Shown: positions 9,468-18,716 of the stretch, one piece after another | Layout: each line of letters begins with the position of its first letter | Position numbering within the stretch: position 1 is the stretch's first letter | Assembly (NCBI RefSeq): GCF_009741375.1 | Contig: NZ_WOWP01000062.1 | Location: 1-64,000, forward strand | Source: Flavobacterium rakeshii | Lineage (GTDB): Bacteria; Bacteroidota; Bacteroidia; Flavobacteriales; Flavobacteriaceae | Direction: 5' to 3' | DNA length: 64,000 nucleotides | The notes under the pieces: generated by a model | Told to the model about the DNA's origin: nothing | What the model saw: only the letters and a program-made list of their open reading frames with translations | Databases searched by the model: none | Program-made: the position numbers and the translations under genes

Positions 9468-9905
9468 TTATTTCTTTTTAAAATCAGATGCTGCCATAAT
9501 TTTATCTACAACATCTTTTATTTCCTGTGGCGGATTACCGTGGTCAAAGCTTTTGCTCTGGTAGGTTTTATCTCCGCGTATTACTTTTAGGTTTGCTATT
9601 GGTGCTGCATCTACCTGATGCTTTACACTTGGAGCCTTAATTTCGTTAAGTCCTTCAAGGTTTACACCCTCAAGCGATTTTAAAAGGCTGTTCCACTCAC
9701 CATTTTTAAGTCCGGCTGTAACAACATCCTTCAGATCTCTGTCTTTAATAGTAATAACCGTATCCTGCTTTACAATTACCTTTTTGTAACTGCCCCTGGT
9801 TATGGCTTCATACTCAAACGAAATCTTATCGCTTTCCTTTTTAAGTGCCGATGCACATCCTACGGCAAAAAGCGCCAATAGTACAATTGCTGCAAACTTT
9901 TTCAT
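9468..9905 (-). CDS. Hypothetical lipoprotein inside the sufS-sufE operon
   Basis: 145 residues with a lipoprotein signal (lipobox around AVGCAS, Cys at about 17). The mature part has no cysteine and no motif I can name with confidence; it contains ITRGSYKKVIVKQDTV, which resembles small periplasmic proteins of Bacteroidota. It lies 37 bp after sufS and 6 bp before sufE, so it is cotranscribed with Fe-S assembly genes although it should be anchored in the envelope. Its function is not known. Confidence 0.85.
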   Translation of the reverse strand: MKKFAAIVLLALFAVGCASALKKESDKISFEYEAITRGSYKKVIVKQDTVITIKDRDLKDVVTAGLKNGEWNSLLKSLEGVNLEGLNEIKAPSVKHQVDAAPIANLKVIRGDKTYQSKSFDHGNPPQEIKDVVDKIMAASDFKKK

Positions 9906-9942
9906 ACAATACTTTTTATGGTAAAAGTAGGTATTTTAAAAT

Positions 9943-11157
9943 TTAACCCAACATTGTTTGCGCTTTCTTAACAGCGGTAACAAGAGCATCTATTTCTTCT
10001 TTGGTATTGTAAAAAGCAAACGAAGCTCTTACGGTTCCCGGTATTTTAAAGAAATCCATAACCGGTTGTGTACAATGGTGACCGGTTCTCACGGCAATAC
10101 CCATTTTATCTACAATAGCACCAATATCATATGGGTGAATGTTACCCACATTAAACGATATTACCGATGTTTTTTCGTTAGCCGTACCAATAATTTTAAG
10201 ACCTTCAATTTCCAGTAGCTTTTCGGTACCATAAACCAGTAGTTCATGCTCATAAGCTGCTATGTTATCAAGCCCTATTGAGTTAAGGTAATCTATAGCC
10301 GTGCCCAGTACAATACCTCCTTCAATATTTGGTGTACCTGCTTCAAATTTATGAGGTAAATCGGCATAGGTAGTTTTTTCAAAGCTTACCTCTTTTATCA
10401 TTTCACCACCACCCTGGTAAGGAGGCAGTTTATTAAGCCATTCTTCTTTACCATACAGTATACCGCTACCTGTTGGACCACATGCTTTATGACCTGATAA
10501 AGCATAAAAATCACAATCAAGCTCCTGTACGTCAATTTTTAAGTGCGGTGCCGCCTGAGCTCCGTCAATAAGTACCGCTGCGCCTACAGCATGTGCCTTA
10601 TCAATAATGTGTTTTACCGGGTTAATGGTTCCCAGTGAGTTACTAATGTGGTTAACGGCAACCAGTTTGGTTTTATCTGAAAGGCGTTTTTCAAACTCCT
10701 CAATGATAAGTTCACCGTTTTCATTCATCGGGATAACAACCAGCTTACCTCCTACTCTTTCACAAAGCATTTGCCACGGCACTATATTACTGTGGTGTTC
10801 CATTGCCGATACCATTACCTCATCGCCAGCCTTTACAAATGCCGCAAAACCGTTTGCCACAAGGTTAATACCATGTGTAGTACCTGCTGTAAACAGCACT
10901 TCGTAGCTATTTTTGGCATTAATGTGTTTTTGGATTTTTTGCCTTGAAATCTCGTAGGCATCGGTTGCCAACTGGCTAAGGGTATGTACACCCCTGTGTA
11001 TATTGGAGTTTATCTCTCCATAGTATTTTGAAATTGCATCTATAACCACCTGCGGTTTTTGTGATGTTGCGGCATTATCAAAATATACCAGCGGTTTACC
11101 GTTTACGGTTTGGTTAAGTATCGGGAAATCAGCCCTTACAGCTTTTATATCAAACAT
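9943..11157 (-). CDS. sufS: SufS cysteine desulfurase
   Basis: 404 residues, full length for a group II PLP-dependent cysteine desulfurase, which removes sulfur from cysteine and hands it to SufE. The PLP lysine is in ALSGHKACGPTG (about residue 224) and the active-site cysteine in RTGHHCTQPVMD. The start MFDIKAVRADFPIL is typical. A TAAATTTG -7 box at 11210-11217 on the minus strand suggests its own promoter. It is first in a run with the lipoprotein, sufE, the SufT-like gene, DUF2480 and DUF3078. It is separated from sufABCD by the heme island. Confidence 0.96.
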   Translation of the reverse strand: MFDIKAVRADFPILNQTVNGKPLVYFDNAATSQKPQVVIDAISKYYGEINSNIHRGVHTLSQLATDAYEISRQKIQKHINAKNSYEVLFTAGTTHGINLVANGFAAFVKAGDEVMVSAMEHHSNIVPWQMLCERVGGKLVVIPMNENGELIIEEFEKRLSDKTKLVAVNHISNSLGTINPVKHIIDKAHAVGAAVLIDGAQAAPHLKIDVQELDCDFYALSGHKACGPTGSGILYGKEEWLNKLPPYQGGGEMIKEVSFEKTTYADLPHKFEAGTPNIEGGIVLGTAIDYLNSIGLDNIAAYEHELLVYGTEKLLEIEGLKIIGTANEKTSVISFNVGNIHPYDIGAIVDKMGIAVRTGHHCTQPVMDFFKIPGTVRASFAFYNTKEEIDALVTAVKKAQTMLG

Positions 11158-11209
11158 TTTTCTTCTCCTCTATTTTTTGCCAACTAATGGCTTTACAACA
11201 AATTGGGTA

Positions 11210-11217
11210 CAAATTTA
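11210..11217 (-). promoter_or_regulatory. -7 box of sufS promoter
   Basis: TAAATTTG on the minus strand, 52 bp upstream of the sufS ATG, matches TAnnTTTG. The 17-bp dyad seen at sufA, hmuT and the receptor gene is not present here. Confidence 0.5.
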
Positions 11218-11339
11218 CGTCTTGTTTCTGTAATAACAGAATAAATGACACAGTTTTAAAATATCACTTAATAGATTTTAGCTATCAAACTGCGACTTAC
11301 GTAAACTTACCGTGAAGCTATTTTATTTTAACATTCTTA

Positions 11340-11396
11340 TTTTTTTTCATTCTAAATAAAAATAATACATTTGCTTTAATTTAGATTCATTAAAAA
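11340..11396 (+). promoter_or_regulatory. hmuT promoter with putative iron-responsive operators
   Basis: The -7 box TACATTTG is at 11366-11373. Downstream, at 11380-11396, lies TTTAGATTCATTAAAAA, which shares its left half with the sites at sufA (23541-23557) and the TonB receptor (18610-18626). A second half-site, ATTCTAAA, is at 11349-11356, upstream of the -7 box. The arrangement suits a repressor that blocks RNA polymerase when iron is plentiful. The identity of the regulator is inferred. Confidence 0.5.
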
Positions 11397-11412
11397 CAAT
11401 ATCATTATACAA

Positions 11413-12303
11413 ATGAAAAAAATAAGCCTTCTAACTTTACTTACAATCGCTTTATTTACAGATACTTCATGTAAAAAAGATACCAATAATAACAAAGAAA
11501 CGACAACAGAACAGGAAGCTGAAACTCCTGTAGAAGGTCAGCGTATTGTATCGCTAAACGGAGCCGTAACCGAAATAATAGCTGCCCTGGGTCATGAAAG
11601 TGAACTGGTTGGTGTAGATGTTACCAGTGCCTACCCGGAGTCGGTTAAAACTACTGCTAAGGATTTAGGACATGTTAGAAGCCTTTCGGTAGAAACCATA
11701 ATGGAACTGCAACCTACCCTGATACTGGGAACTAGTACAGACATTAGCCCTGAACTGGCAGAAAAACTAAAAGCTGCCGGTATAGAAACACAAATTTATA
11801 CTCAGGAAATAAGCCCGGAAGGAACTAAGAAACTAATTGAAGAAGTGGCAAACACACTTCACAACGATAACTATAAATCCCTGCAGGATAAAATAGATAC
11901 AGATCTTGCCAAAGTACAGCATTTAGAAAACAAGCCAAAAGTATTATTCATTTATGCCCGTGGTGCCAACATGTTAATGGTAAGCGGAACTAATACTCCT
12001 GTAGATAAAGTAATTACACTTGCAGGTGCTGCTAATGCCGTTACCGGATTTGAAGAGTACAAACCCCTAACTCCTGAAGCCCTTTTACAAGGGAATCCGG
12101 ATGTTATATTAATGTTTGATTCAGGCGTTGGTAGCCTTGGTGGTCCACAGGGTGTATTTAAAATACCGGGTGTAGACAAAACCAATGCCGGTAAAAACAA
12201 AAAGATAATCATAATGGACGGTGCTCTTTTAAGTGGTTTCGGACCACGTCTTGGAGAAGCAGCAGTACAATTAAACAGTCAGCTGGCCGAAAATGCAAAA
12301 TAA
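11413..12303 (+). CDS. hmuT: Heme ABC transporter substrate-binding lipoprotein
   Basis: 296 residues with a lipoprotein signal (lipobox TDTSC, Cys near residue 20) followed by a BtuF/HmuT-type periplasmic binding domain: QRIVSLNGAVTEIIAALG near the start and LSVETIMELQPTLILG. The family delivers heme, corrinoid or siderophore to a FecCD permease. Neighbouring permease, ATPase, HmuS-like and HmuY-like genes point to heme. Its end overlaps the permease start by 11 bp. It is first in the plus-strand operon with the putative iron operator at 11380. Confidence 0.9.
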   Translation: MKKISLLTLLTIALFTDTSCKKDTNNNKETTTEQEAETPVEGQRIVSLNGAVTEIIAALGHESELVGVDVTSAYPESVKTTAKDLGHVRSLSVETIMELQPTLILGTSTDISPELAEKLKAAGIETQIYTQEISPEGTKKLIEEVANTLHNDNYKSLQDKIDTDLAKVQHLENKPKVLFIYARGANMLMVSGTNTPVDKVITLAGAANAVTGFEEYKPLTPEALLQGNPDVILMFDSGVGSLGGPQGVFKIPGVDKTNAGKNKKIIIMDGALLSGFGPRLGEAAVQLNSQLAENAK

Positions 12304-13327
12304 GCTCTCGTTATATATTACCTCCGGAATACTACTGCTGGTTACACTGGCAGTAGTTTCCCTTTATATGGGAGTATATGCCTTTGAAAAACACTCGGTG
12401 GCAGAGTTATTTTCGGGCATACTGTCGGGAGACAGTTCAATATCACAAAGCGACCGCTTTGTACTTTTAAACCTTCGTTTGCCACGCATTACCATGGCAG
12501 TGCTTATAGGCAGTGCTTTAGCAGTATCGGGCACCTGCTTACAGGGTATGTTTAAAAACCCTCTTGCCACACCCGATCTTATCGGGATAACATCGGGTGC
12601 ATCTTTATTTGCTGCACTTACCATAGTATTAGGAAGTTCATTTAAACAATATATCCCCGAAGTTTTCCATTTCTCACTGCTTAGCATAATGGCCTTTATC
12701 GGCGCACTGCTAACCATGATATTGGTATACCGTATTTCTACATCAAACGGTAAGACTAACGTGGTTGTTATGCTGCTTTGCGGAGTGGCATTTACTGCAC
12801 TTGGGTTTGCCATAACCGGTTTCCTTATCTACATCTCAAAAGAAGAGCAGCTAAGGGATCTTACCTTTTGGAATCTGGGGAGCCTTGCAGGAGCAACCTG
12901 GACCAAAAACCTCATTTTAGCCGTAATCGTACTGGTTTCCTATGTTTTCCTTATCAATAAAGGGAAAGCGCTTAATGCCATGATGCTTGGCGAACGTGAT
13001 GCACAGCATTTGGGAATTCCGGTAGAGAAAATAAAAAAGCAAATAGTGTTGTTAACAGCGCTGATGGTAGGTACCTCTGTAGCCTTTGCCGGAACCATAG
13101 GCTTTGTAGGCCTTATAGTTCCTTATATTTTAAGACTACTGTTTAAATCCAACTATAATGTAATATTGCCCCTGTCTGCCGTGATGGGCGGAATACTCCT
13201 CCTTACGGCAGATACCATCAGCCGAACCATAGCACAGCCTTCAGAAGTGCCTATAGGTATACTTACTGCCTTTATGGGTGCCCCTATTTTTATAGTAATA
13301 CTAATAAGAAACCGAAAATCAATGTAA
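12293..13327 (+). CDS. hmuU: Heme ABC transporter permease (FecCD family)
   Basis: 344 residues, with the usual FecCD architecture of about ten membrane helices. Motifs include LRLPRITMAVLIGSALAVSG near residue 60 and GTIGFVGLIVPYILRLL near residue 265, where the coupling loop meets the ATPase. It moves heme across the inner membrane using the adjacent ATPase. It overlaps hmuT by 11 bp, and its stop is one base before the hmuV start, indicating translational coupling. Confidence 0.93.
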   Translation: MQNKLSLYITSGILLLVTLAVVSLYMGVYAFEKHSVAELFSGILSGDSSISQSDRFVLLNLRLPRITMAVLIGSALAVSGTCLQGMFKNPLATPDLIGITSGASLFAALTIVLGSSFKQYIPEVFHFSLLSIMAFIGALLTMILVYRISTSNGKTNVVVMLLCGVAFTALGFAITGFLIYISKEEQLRDLTFWNLGSLAGATWTKNLILAVIVLVSYVFLINKGKALNAMMLGERDAQHLGIPVEKIKKQIVLLTALMVGTSVAFAGTIGFVGLIVPYILRLLFKSNYNVILPLSAVMGGILLLTADTISRTIAQPSEVPIGILTAFMGAPIFIVILIRNRKSM

Positions 13328-13328
13328 T

Positions 13329-14105
13329 ATGCTGGAAGCCTACAAAATATCCTATTCGCATAAAAAGCATGCTATACTGCACAACATAGATATATCGGTT
13401 AACTATGGTGAACTCTTAGTAATAGTAGGGCCTAACGGTGCCGGAAAATCGACCTTGCTAAGTTTATTAGCAAACGAAACAGGAAAGAACGGAGAACCAA
13501 TTTTCTTTAAAAAAAGAACTTTTGAAGAATGGGAACAAATGGAACTGGCACATAACAAAGCTAAGTTTTCACAAAACAACAGTCATGACATTCCGCTGGC
13601 GTGCAAAGATGTTGTGATGATGGGGCGTTATCCTTATTTTAACGCCAACCCAAATCAAAAAGACCATGAGGCGGCAATCAAAGCCATGGAAGAGACCGAT
13701 GTGGCACATTTGGAAAGTCGTGATTACAATTCGCTTTCGGGCGGAGAAAAACAGCGTGTACATCTGGCACGTGTACTTACCCAACTTGACAACGAGGTGT
13801 TGAATAAGCTAGTTTTTTTAGACGAGCCACTTAATAACCTTGATGTACTGCACCAGCATAGGATACTGCACACCATTAAAAACTTTACTAAAAAGGGCAA
13901 TACCGCAGTAATGGTATTGCACGACCTTAATCTTGCCGCTCAGTTTGCCGACAGGATAATGCTTTTGAAAAAAGGACAGGTAGTGGCACACAACACACCG
14001 GAGAAAGTGTTTACACCCGAGATAATAAGCAAAGTGTATAATTTTCCCTGTACGGTTTGCCCTAATCCTGTTAATAATAACCCGTTAATAATTTTTGGAA
14101 CATAA
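13329..14105 (+). CDS. hmuV: Heme ABC transporter ATP-binding protein
   Basis: 258 residues of a single ABC ATPase domain. The Walker A is GPNGAGKST at about residues 34-42, the Q-loop is in KAKFSQNN, the signature is LSGGEKQRV, the Walker B is LVFLDEPLNNLD and the switch His is in VLHDLNLA. It energises the HmuU permease. It starts directly after hmuU and is followed 17 bp later by the HmuS-like gene. Substrate assignment rests on the neighbours. Confidence 0.94.
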   Translation: MLEAYKISYSHKKHAILHNIDISVNYGELLVIVGPNGAGKSTLLSLLANETGKNGEPIFFKKRTFEEWEQMELAHNKAKFSQNNSHDIPLACKDVVMMGRYPYFNANPNQKDHEAAIKAMEETDVAHLESRDYNSLSGGEKQRVHLARVLTQLDNEVLNKLVFLDEPLNNLDVLHQHRILHTIKNFTKKGNTAVMVLHDLNLAAQFADRIMLLKKGQVVAHNTPEKVFTPEIISKVYNFPCTVCPNPVNNNPLIIFGT

Positions 14106-14122
14106 TAATAAATACCCGAATT

Positions 14123-15160
14123 ATGGATACTATAACCAATAACCTTAAATCGCAGTGGGATGCCCTTAAGGCCGAAAACCCACATTTGAGAATACGTAAT
14201 GCTGCCGAAAAACTTGGTGTAAGCGAAGCTGAGCTTTTAGCTACACAAACCGGAGAAACGGTAACCCGACTTAAGCCTGAATTTGCTGCTATACTTACAG
14301 AAATTGAAAAGCTTGGTAAAGTAATGGCACTAACCCGCAATGACGAGTGTGTACACGAAAGAAAAGGTGTTTACCTTAACCCAGATTTCAGTAGCCCGTT
14401 TGCAGGTCTTTTTGTTGGTGAGGATATCGATTTACGTATTTTCCTTGCTCATTGGGACAAGGCTTTTGCCGTAAGCGAAAAATCAGAGCACGGAGATCGT
14501 AAAAGTCTGCAGTTTTTTGGTAAAGACGGTTTAGCTATCCATAAAATATACCTGACTAAAGACAGCAACGAAGCCGCTTTTGATGAACTCGTTACAAAAT
14601 ACACATCAGACAACCAAGGTACAGAAGAGCCTACAGTAGCGGTTGCATTAAACATTGACGAGAAACCGGATACTGAAATAGACGTAAAAGGCTTTCAGGA
14701 AGCTTGGGAGAACCTAAAAGACACCCACGCGTTCTTTGGTATGCTTAAAAAGTTTGTCGTTACCAGAACGCAGGCATTGCGTTTAGCTCCAAATGAGAAC
14801 TTTGCTAAGAAGATTGAAAAAGAAGCTGTGGTAAAAATGCTGGAAGGTGCTGCAGAAACAAAAACCCCTATTATGTGCTTTGTAGGTAACAGAGGGAATA
14901 TCCAGATACATACCGGACTGGTAAGAAAAACCATGTGGCACAACAACTGGTTTAATGTAATGGATCCTGATTTTAACCTACACCTTGATATGGATAAAAT
15001 TGCCCAAACCTGGATTGTTAGAAAACCAACCGAAGACGGTATGGTAACTGCCATTGAGGTATACAACGAACTGGGAGAAATTATCGTTCAGTTTTTTGGA
15101 AAAAGAAAACCGGGCATACCTGAACTTGAAGAGTGGCGAGAACTTGTCGCTTCGTTATAA
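14123..15160 (+). CDS. hmuS: HmuS/HemS-type hemin-degrading factor
   Basis: 345 residues, the length of the HemS/ChuS/HmuS family, cytosolic proteins that bind and break down or hand over imported heme. Two HemS-like halves are visible: the N-terminal half with RIRNAAEKLGVSEAELLAT and LGKVMALTRNDECVHERKG, and the C-terminal half with ETKTPIMCFVGNRGNIQIHTG. It is last in hmuTUVS, followed by a strong terminator at 15183. This is the proteobacterial-type heme-degrading partner, unrelated to the CobN-like HmuS of Porphyromonas. Confidence 0.93.
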   Translation: MDTITNNLKSQWDALKAENPHLRIRNAAEKLGVSEAELLATQTGETVTRLKPEFAAILTEIEKLGKVMALTRNDECVHERKGVYLNPDFSSPFAGLFVGEDIDLRIFLAHWDKAFAVSEKSEHGDRKSLQFFGKDGLAIHKIYLTKDSNEAAFDELVTKYTSDNQGTEEPTVAVALNIDEKPDTEIDVKGFQEAWENLKDTHAFFGMLKKFVVTRTQALRLAPNENFAKKIEKEAVVKMLEGAAETKTPIMCFVGNRGNIQIHTGLVRKTMWHNNWFNVMDPDFNLHLDMDKIAQTWIVRKPTEDGMVTAIEVYNELGEIIVQFFGKRKPGIPELEEWRELVASL

Positions 15161-15182
15161 TTCGTGTTATCTTTAAATTGTG

Positions 15183-15209
15183 AACCCCGCTTATGCGGGG
15201 TTTTTTATT
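15183..15209 (+). terminator. Terminator of hmuTUVS
   Basis: The stem ACCCCGC/GCGGGGT with a TTAT loop is followed by six T on the plus strand, directly after the hmuS stop. Confidence 0.85.
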
Positions 15210-15232
15210 GGCCAATATTTACCTTATAAACA

Positions 15233-15272
15233 GAAAAAATCCCGACCGGTAACTATGAAATCCGGTCGGGAT
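15233..15272 (-). terminator. Terminator of the TonB receptor-hmuY operon
   Basis: The stem ATCCCGACCGG/CCGGTCGGGAT has an A run to its left on the plus strand, giving a T run for minus-strand transcription. It lies downstream of the HmuY-like gene. Confidence 0.8.
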
Positions 15273-15346
15273 GCAGTAAAAACAAAAACTAACTTAACTA
15301 CTGCTTTTTTTAGCTATGAATATTAAAATGATCCTATTGTAATTGC

Positions 15347-16414
15347 TTACAGAAGCTGGTATTGAAACAAAGGAAACCCTCTGTGACCTTCTGTATCAAG
15401 CATTGAAATAAATTTAATTTTAAATAAGTTTCCTTCACTGTCTTTAAGTACAAAGAAAACATCATCATAAAGCTGTACAGGTGTTACATTTCTCCATTCG
15501 GAACCTATAGCCCTTTGATCATCGCTAAATTCTGAAGGTACAACATCAAGAGCTGTAAAGGCGTCAAAAGTATCCTGTCCTCCTTCAACTTTATAAGCCG
15601 TAACACCTGCAAGCGTATTAATAACTATAAAATCAGAGTAGAAATAGGCTCCTGAAGAAATATCTCCCTGAAATACTTCGTTTGTAAACGTAGTGAAATT
15701 CATATCCCAACTGTCCTTTTGCGGTTGAACCTGAACAACTTCTCCGTTTCCTAAGTTAAAATAAACATGATTATACTGTGAATTTTTGCTTATAGTTACT
15801 TCTTCAAAATCTACTGAAGCTAAATCGGCAAATTGTATTTTATAATCAGATCCATCAACCCAAATCTTAACTTTTTTCCATCCTCTTGGGTCTCCTGCAA
15901 CATTTGAAGAACCGGCAGCAGGTTCTGTAGTTGGTACTTCACTTCCTCGGTTTACTAAAAACACTTTAGCTTCTGCCTCGCTGGTTGCAAGTTCTCCAAA
16001 AGCAGTACCAAAAGTCTCCCCCTGGGGGTTATCAACATAAGCCATGTTAGCAGAGTCAAAAGTACCTACAGCTACACTAATATCTTCTTCAACTGTTTCG
16101 GTAATATCAGTTGTCTCAAGTTGTTTGGCAGCCATTCGTACTGCACCATTAATAATTATCCTGAACTCGCTACCAGAATAAAAACCTAAGTCCCAGCTAT
16201 CTCTTATAACAGGTGAAGCACTAGTACCGCTAAGGTCAACATATACCTGATTAGGCTCTGTAGCCCCTCCTACTTCAAGCGGATTAGTTTCACCCCCAAA
16301 TGTTATAAGTTCATTATTTACCGGATCGGTTATTACCGGATCATTATTGTTATCGTCGCTGCTACAGCTCGCTAAAAACAGAGCTACAACCGGAAAGAGA
16401 AATAACTTTTTCAT
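15347..16414 (-). CDS. hmuY: HmuY-like heme-binding surface lipoprotein, two similar halves
   Basis: 355 residues with a lipoprotein signal (lipobox around LASCSS, Cys at about 16) and an acidic, asparagine-rich spacer. Two segments look alike: VYVDLSGT...DSWDLGFYSG (DSW at about residue 72) and VYFNLGNG...DSWDMNFTTF (about 234), suggesting two HmuY-like beta domains in tandem. Porphyromonas HmuY, a hemophore-like lipoprotein, is about 216 residues with one domain. It follows the TonB receptor by 20 bp in one operon and probably captures heme at the surface for it. Subfamily assignment comes from these motifs and context. Confidence 0.82.
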   Translation of the reverse strand: MKKLFLFPVVALFLASCSSDDNNNDPVITDPVNNELITFGGETNPLEVGGATEPNQVYVDLSGTSASPVIRDSWDLGFYSGSEFRIIINGAVRMAAKQLETTDITETVEEDISVAVGTFDSANMAYVDNPQGETFGTAFGELATSEAEAKVFLVNRGSEVPTTEPAAGSSNVAGDPRGWKKVKIWVDGSDYKIQFADLASVDFEEVTISKNSQYNHVYFNLGNGEVVQVQPQKDSWDMNFTTFTNEVFQGDISSGAYFYSDFIVINTLAGVTAYKVEGGQDTFDAFTALDVVPSEFSDDQRAIGSEWRNVTPVQLYDDVFFVLKDSEGNLFKIKFISMLDTEGHRGFPLFQYQLL

Positions 16415-16434
16415 ATGTATGATTGTATAAATAA

Positions 16435-18597
16435 TTATAGATTAATATTATAAGTTAGCTTTAGGAAAAAGGATCTTCCATAACCTAAAAGGTTATTGGT
16501 TGATCCTGTAGTATGGGCATCTGAAGCGCCTATGTTTGAACGCACATTTACAATATTGAGTAAATTTCTGGCGCCTAATGTTACATCAAATGCCTTATCA
16601 AAAAAGGTTTTCTTTACAGATGCATCCAGTAATCCAAAACTTTCAAGTTCCTGTAAAACATAAATAACATCACCACTTGAAGCATCTGTACTTTCTATAT
16701 ACTGTTGTTGTTTTCCGTTAAGTTTATAGAAAGCAGAGAATGTTGTTTTCCATTTTGGAACAGTATAGGCCAGATTAGCGTTAAACTGGTAATTGGTTAA
16801 GAATTTATCATCTGAAACAGCTAATCCGTTGTCTATTTTTCTTGATATTCCTGCAATGGTAAATCCTACTTTTGCCGATAAATTTTTATATCCTACCTGA
16901 TGACCGGTAGATACATTCCACATTTGATACTTACTTATGTTAATGTATTTTGACTCTAACATAGGTGTTGTTTGTACCACTGCCAGTTCTATCCTGTCAT
17001 TAACCGCCATATAGGCAAAATTGATATTGTTTGACAGTTTAAGCCCTGAGTCGAAAAAACTCATTTTTTTAATGCTGGCTTCAGCCGAGTTACTTGTTTC
17101 AGGTATAAGTTGCTCGTTACCCTGTACATTATGGTTTGCATCTACAAAATAAGTGTACAGTTCGTCGTAATTAGGAGTTCTGTATGACCTTCCGTATGAT
17201 GCCCTTGCCTCAATATTATGATTAAACAGATACCTCATACCAAATGAGCCTGCCCATTGGTCATCAAACTTTGACTGGAAAGAGTAACGGTAGCCCGGCC
17301 TGATTGAGAACCTGTCTGACAGACTAATCTCTGCTACACCAAAAAAATCATAGTTTTCAAGCCTTCTGTCTGTATTCTGTGAATTTTCTGTAGGATTAAA
17401 CAAACCTGTAACCGAAGAGCTGTAACCGTTTGTATTTACAAACTCATACCCAAACTGTAGGTCAAACTTTTTCTCTTTAAAGAAGTTTGACAGCGTACCG
17501 GTAGAATATATTACATCGGTTTCCTGATATGGTTTTGTTTCGTTGTTTGCTTCCTCTCCCGTTTGTATGTAATATTTAAACTGTTCGAGCTCTCTCTGCT
17601 GCGTTTGGTATGACAATGATACATTATAGTCTAAAGTGGAGAAAAGCTTTCCTACGCCGTTTAAATGATGATAAAACTTATCTGTATAATATCTCCTGTC
17701 TGTACTTATTCTCATCACACTATTTGCTTGTTCTGAAAACTCATTTGACACAATGGGATTATAATAATCAATATCCTCATTTAGGTATTCAAACCTGTAA
17801 AACAAACGCATGCCGTTTTTTTGATAACGAATAAGGGCATTGGTAAAAAACTGTTCCTTAGGAAGCCAGCTATAGCCCCTCTGATATTCAATATCACTCG
17901 TGTTTTCAGTAAAGTCCTTTCCTCCCCTGTTATCTTTAAAACCCTGAAAATCGTTTCTGTTAGCTCCTATAGAAAAAAACCAGTTATCATTAATCTCATG
18001 TGCTGCACGTAAAGCCTGTATATGTCTTCCTTCTTTACCTAAAGGCTCATATTCATTGCCTATGGTCTCTTCCTGCACCGTTGCGGTGATATCCCATTTG
18101 TTTTTGGTAGATTTTTTTGTGATTATATTAATCACTCCACTAACTGCATTAGCACCATGGGTAACCCCCATTGAACCTTCAATTATTTCAAGCTGCTCCA
18201 CATCGTCAAGGTTAATTTGGGTAAGATCTACATTGTTACCCAGCCCTGTATCACTAACCATAGGTACATTGTCTACTAATATTTTGAAATACTGACCGTC
18301 AAGCCCAAACATACTAACAGAAGATCTCCCATCACTACTGTTAGGTCTTACCACAATATTGAGATACTGGTTTAAAACATCGCCAAGGTTATTAGCTGCC
18401 TGTCTTTGTATATCCTCTTTAGAGATAACCCTGACATTAAATACTGATTTTTTTATGGATTGAGGTTCAATTTGGCCTGTTACAATAACTTCATCGAGCT
18501 TTGTATTCTTTGTAGAATCAATTACGTGCTCTTGAGCAAATAGACTTATGCTTAACGAAAAAGCTATTGGTGTAAATAATTTTGTAATGCGCTGCAT
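16435..18597 (-). CDS. TonB-dependent outer-membrane receptor, probably for heme
   Basis: 720 residues. The signal peptide ends near SLFAQ. The plug domain follows: TonB box-like DEVIVTGQ, then LDGQYFKILVDNVPMVSDTG and EIIEGSMGVTHGANAVSGVINIIT. A 22-strand-type barrel follows, with a C-terminal aromatic-containing strand (LKLTYNINL). The segment YGRSYRTPNYDELYTYF resembles the FRAP-type loop of heme receptors. It is first in an operon with the HmuY-like gene and opposite hmuTUVS. A promoter with TTTG-N20-TAGATTTG and the shared operator lies upstream. Confidence 0.9.
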   Translation of the reverse strand: MQRITKLFTPIAFSLSISLFAQEHVIDSTKNTKLDEVIVTGQIEPQSIKKSVFNVRVISKEDIQRQAANNLGDVLNQYLNIVVRPNSSDGRSSVSMFGLDGQYFKILVDNVPMVSDTGLGNNVDLTQINLDDVEQLEIIEGSMGVTHGANAVSGVINIITKKSTKNKWDITATVQEETIGNEYEPLGKEGRHIQALRAAHEINDNWFFSIGANRNDFQGFKDNRGGKDFTENTSDIEYQRGYSWLPKEQFFTNALIRYQKNGMRLFYRFEYLNEDIDYYNPIVSNEFSEQANSVMRISTDRRYYTDKFYHHLNGVGKLFSTLDYNVSLSYQTQQRELEQFKYYIQTGEEANNETKPYQETDVIYSTGTLSNFFKEKKFDLQFGYEFVNTNGYSSSVTGLFNPTENSQNTDRRLENYDFFGVAEISLSDRFSIRPGYRYSFQSKFDDQWAGSFGMRYLFNHNIEARASYGRSYRTPNYDELYTYFVDANHNVQGNEQLIPETSNSAEASIKKMSFFDSGLKLSNNINFAYMAVNDRIELAVVQTTPMLESKYINISKYQMWNVSTGHQVGYKNLSAKVGFTIAGISRKIDNGLAVSDDKFLTNYQFNANLAYTVPKWKTTFSAFYKLNGKQQQYIESTDASSGDVIYVLQELESFGLLDASVKKTFFDKAFDVTLGARNLLNIVNVRSNIGASDAHTTGSTNNLLGYGRSFFLKLTYNINL

Positions 18598-18609
18598 TAT
18601 TAAACTTAA

Positions 18610-18681
18610 ATTAGATTAATTCTAAATTGCAAATCTACTCAGGCGCTATCACATATCCAAATTATTTTTATTAATTCTAAA
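18610..18681 (-). promoter_or_regulatory. TonB receptor promoter with two putative iron operators
   Basis: On the minus strand the -33 TTTG (18658-18661) and -7 TAGATTTG (18630-18637) are 20 bp apart. The dyad TTTAGAATTAATCTAAT (18610-18626) starts 3 bp after the -7 box, and a related site (TTTAGAATTAATAAAAA, 18665-18681) lies just upstream of the -33. The layout resembles that at hmuT and sufA. Confidence 0.6.
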
Positions 18682-18686
18682 TAAAA

Positions 18687-18716
18687 GAAAAGCAGCGCCA
18701 ACAGCGCTGCTTTTTT
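18687..18716 (-). terminator. Terminator downstream of sufD
   Basis: The stem AAGCAGCGC/GCGCTGCTT is flanked by an A-rich and a T-rich arm, so it can act for the minus-strand suf transcript. It separates sufD from the receptor promoter. Confidence 0.75.
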
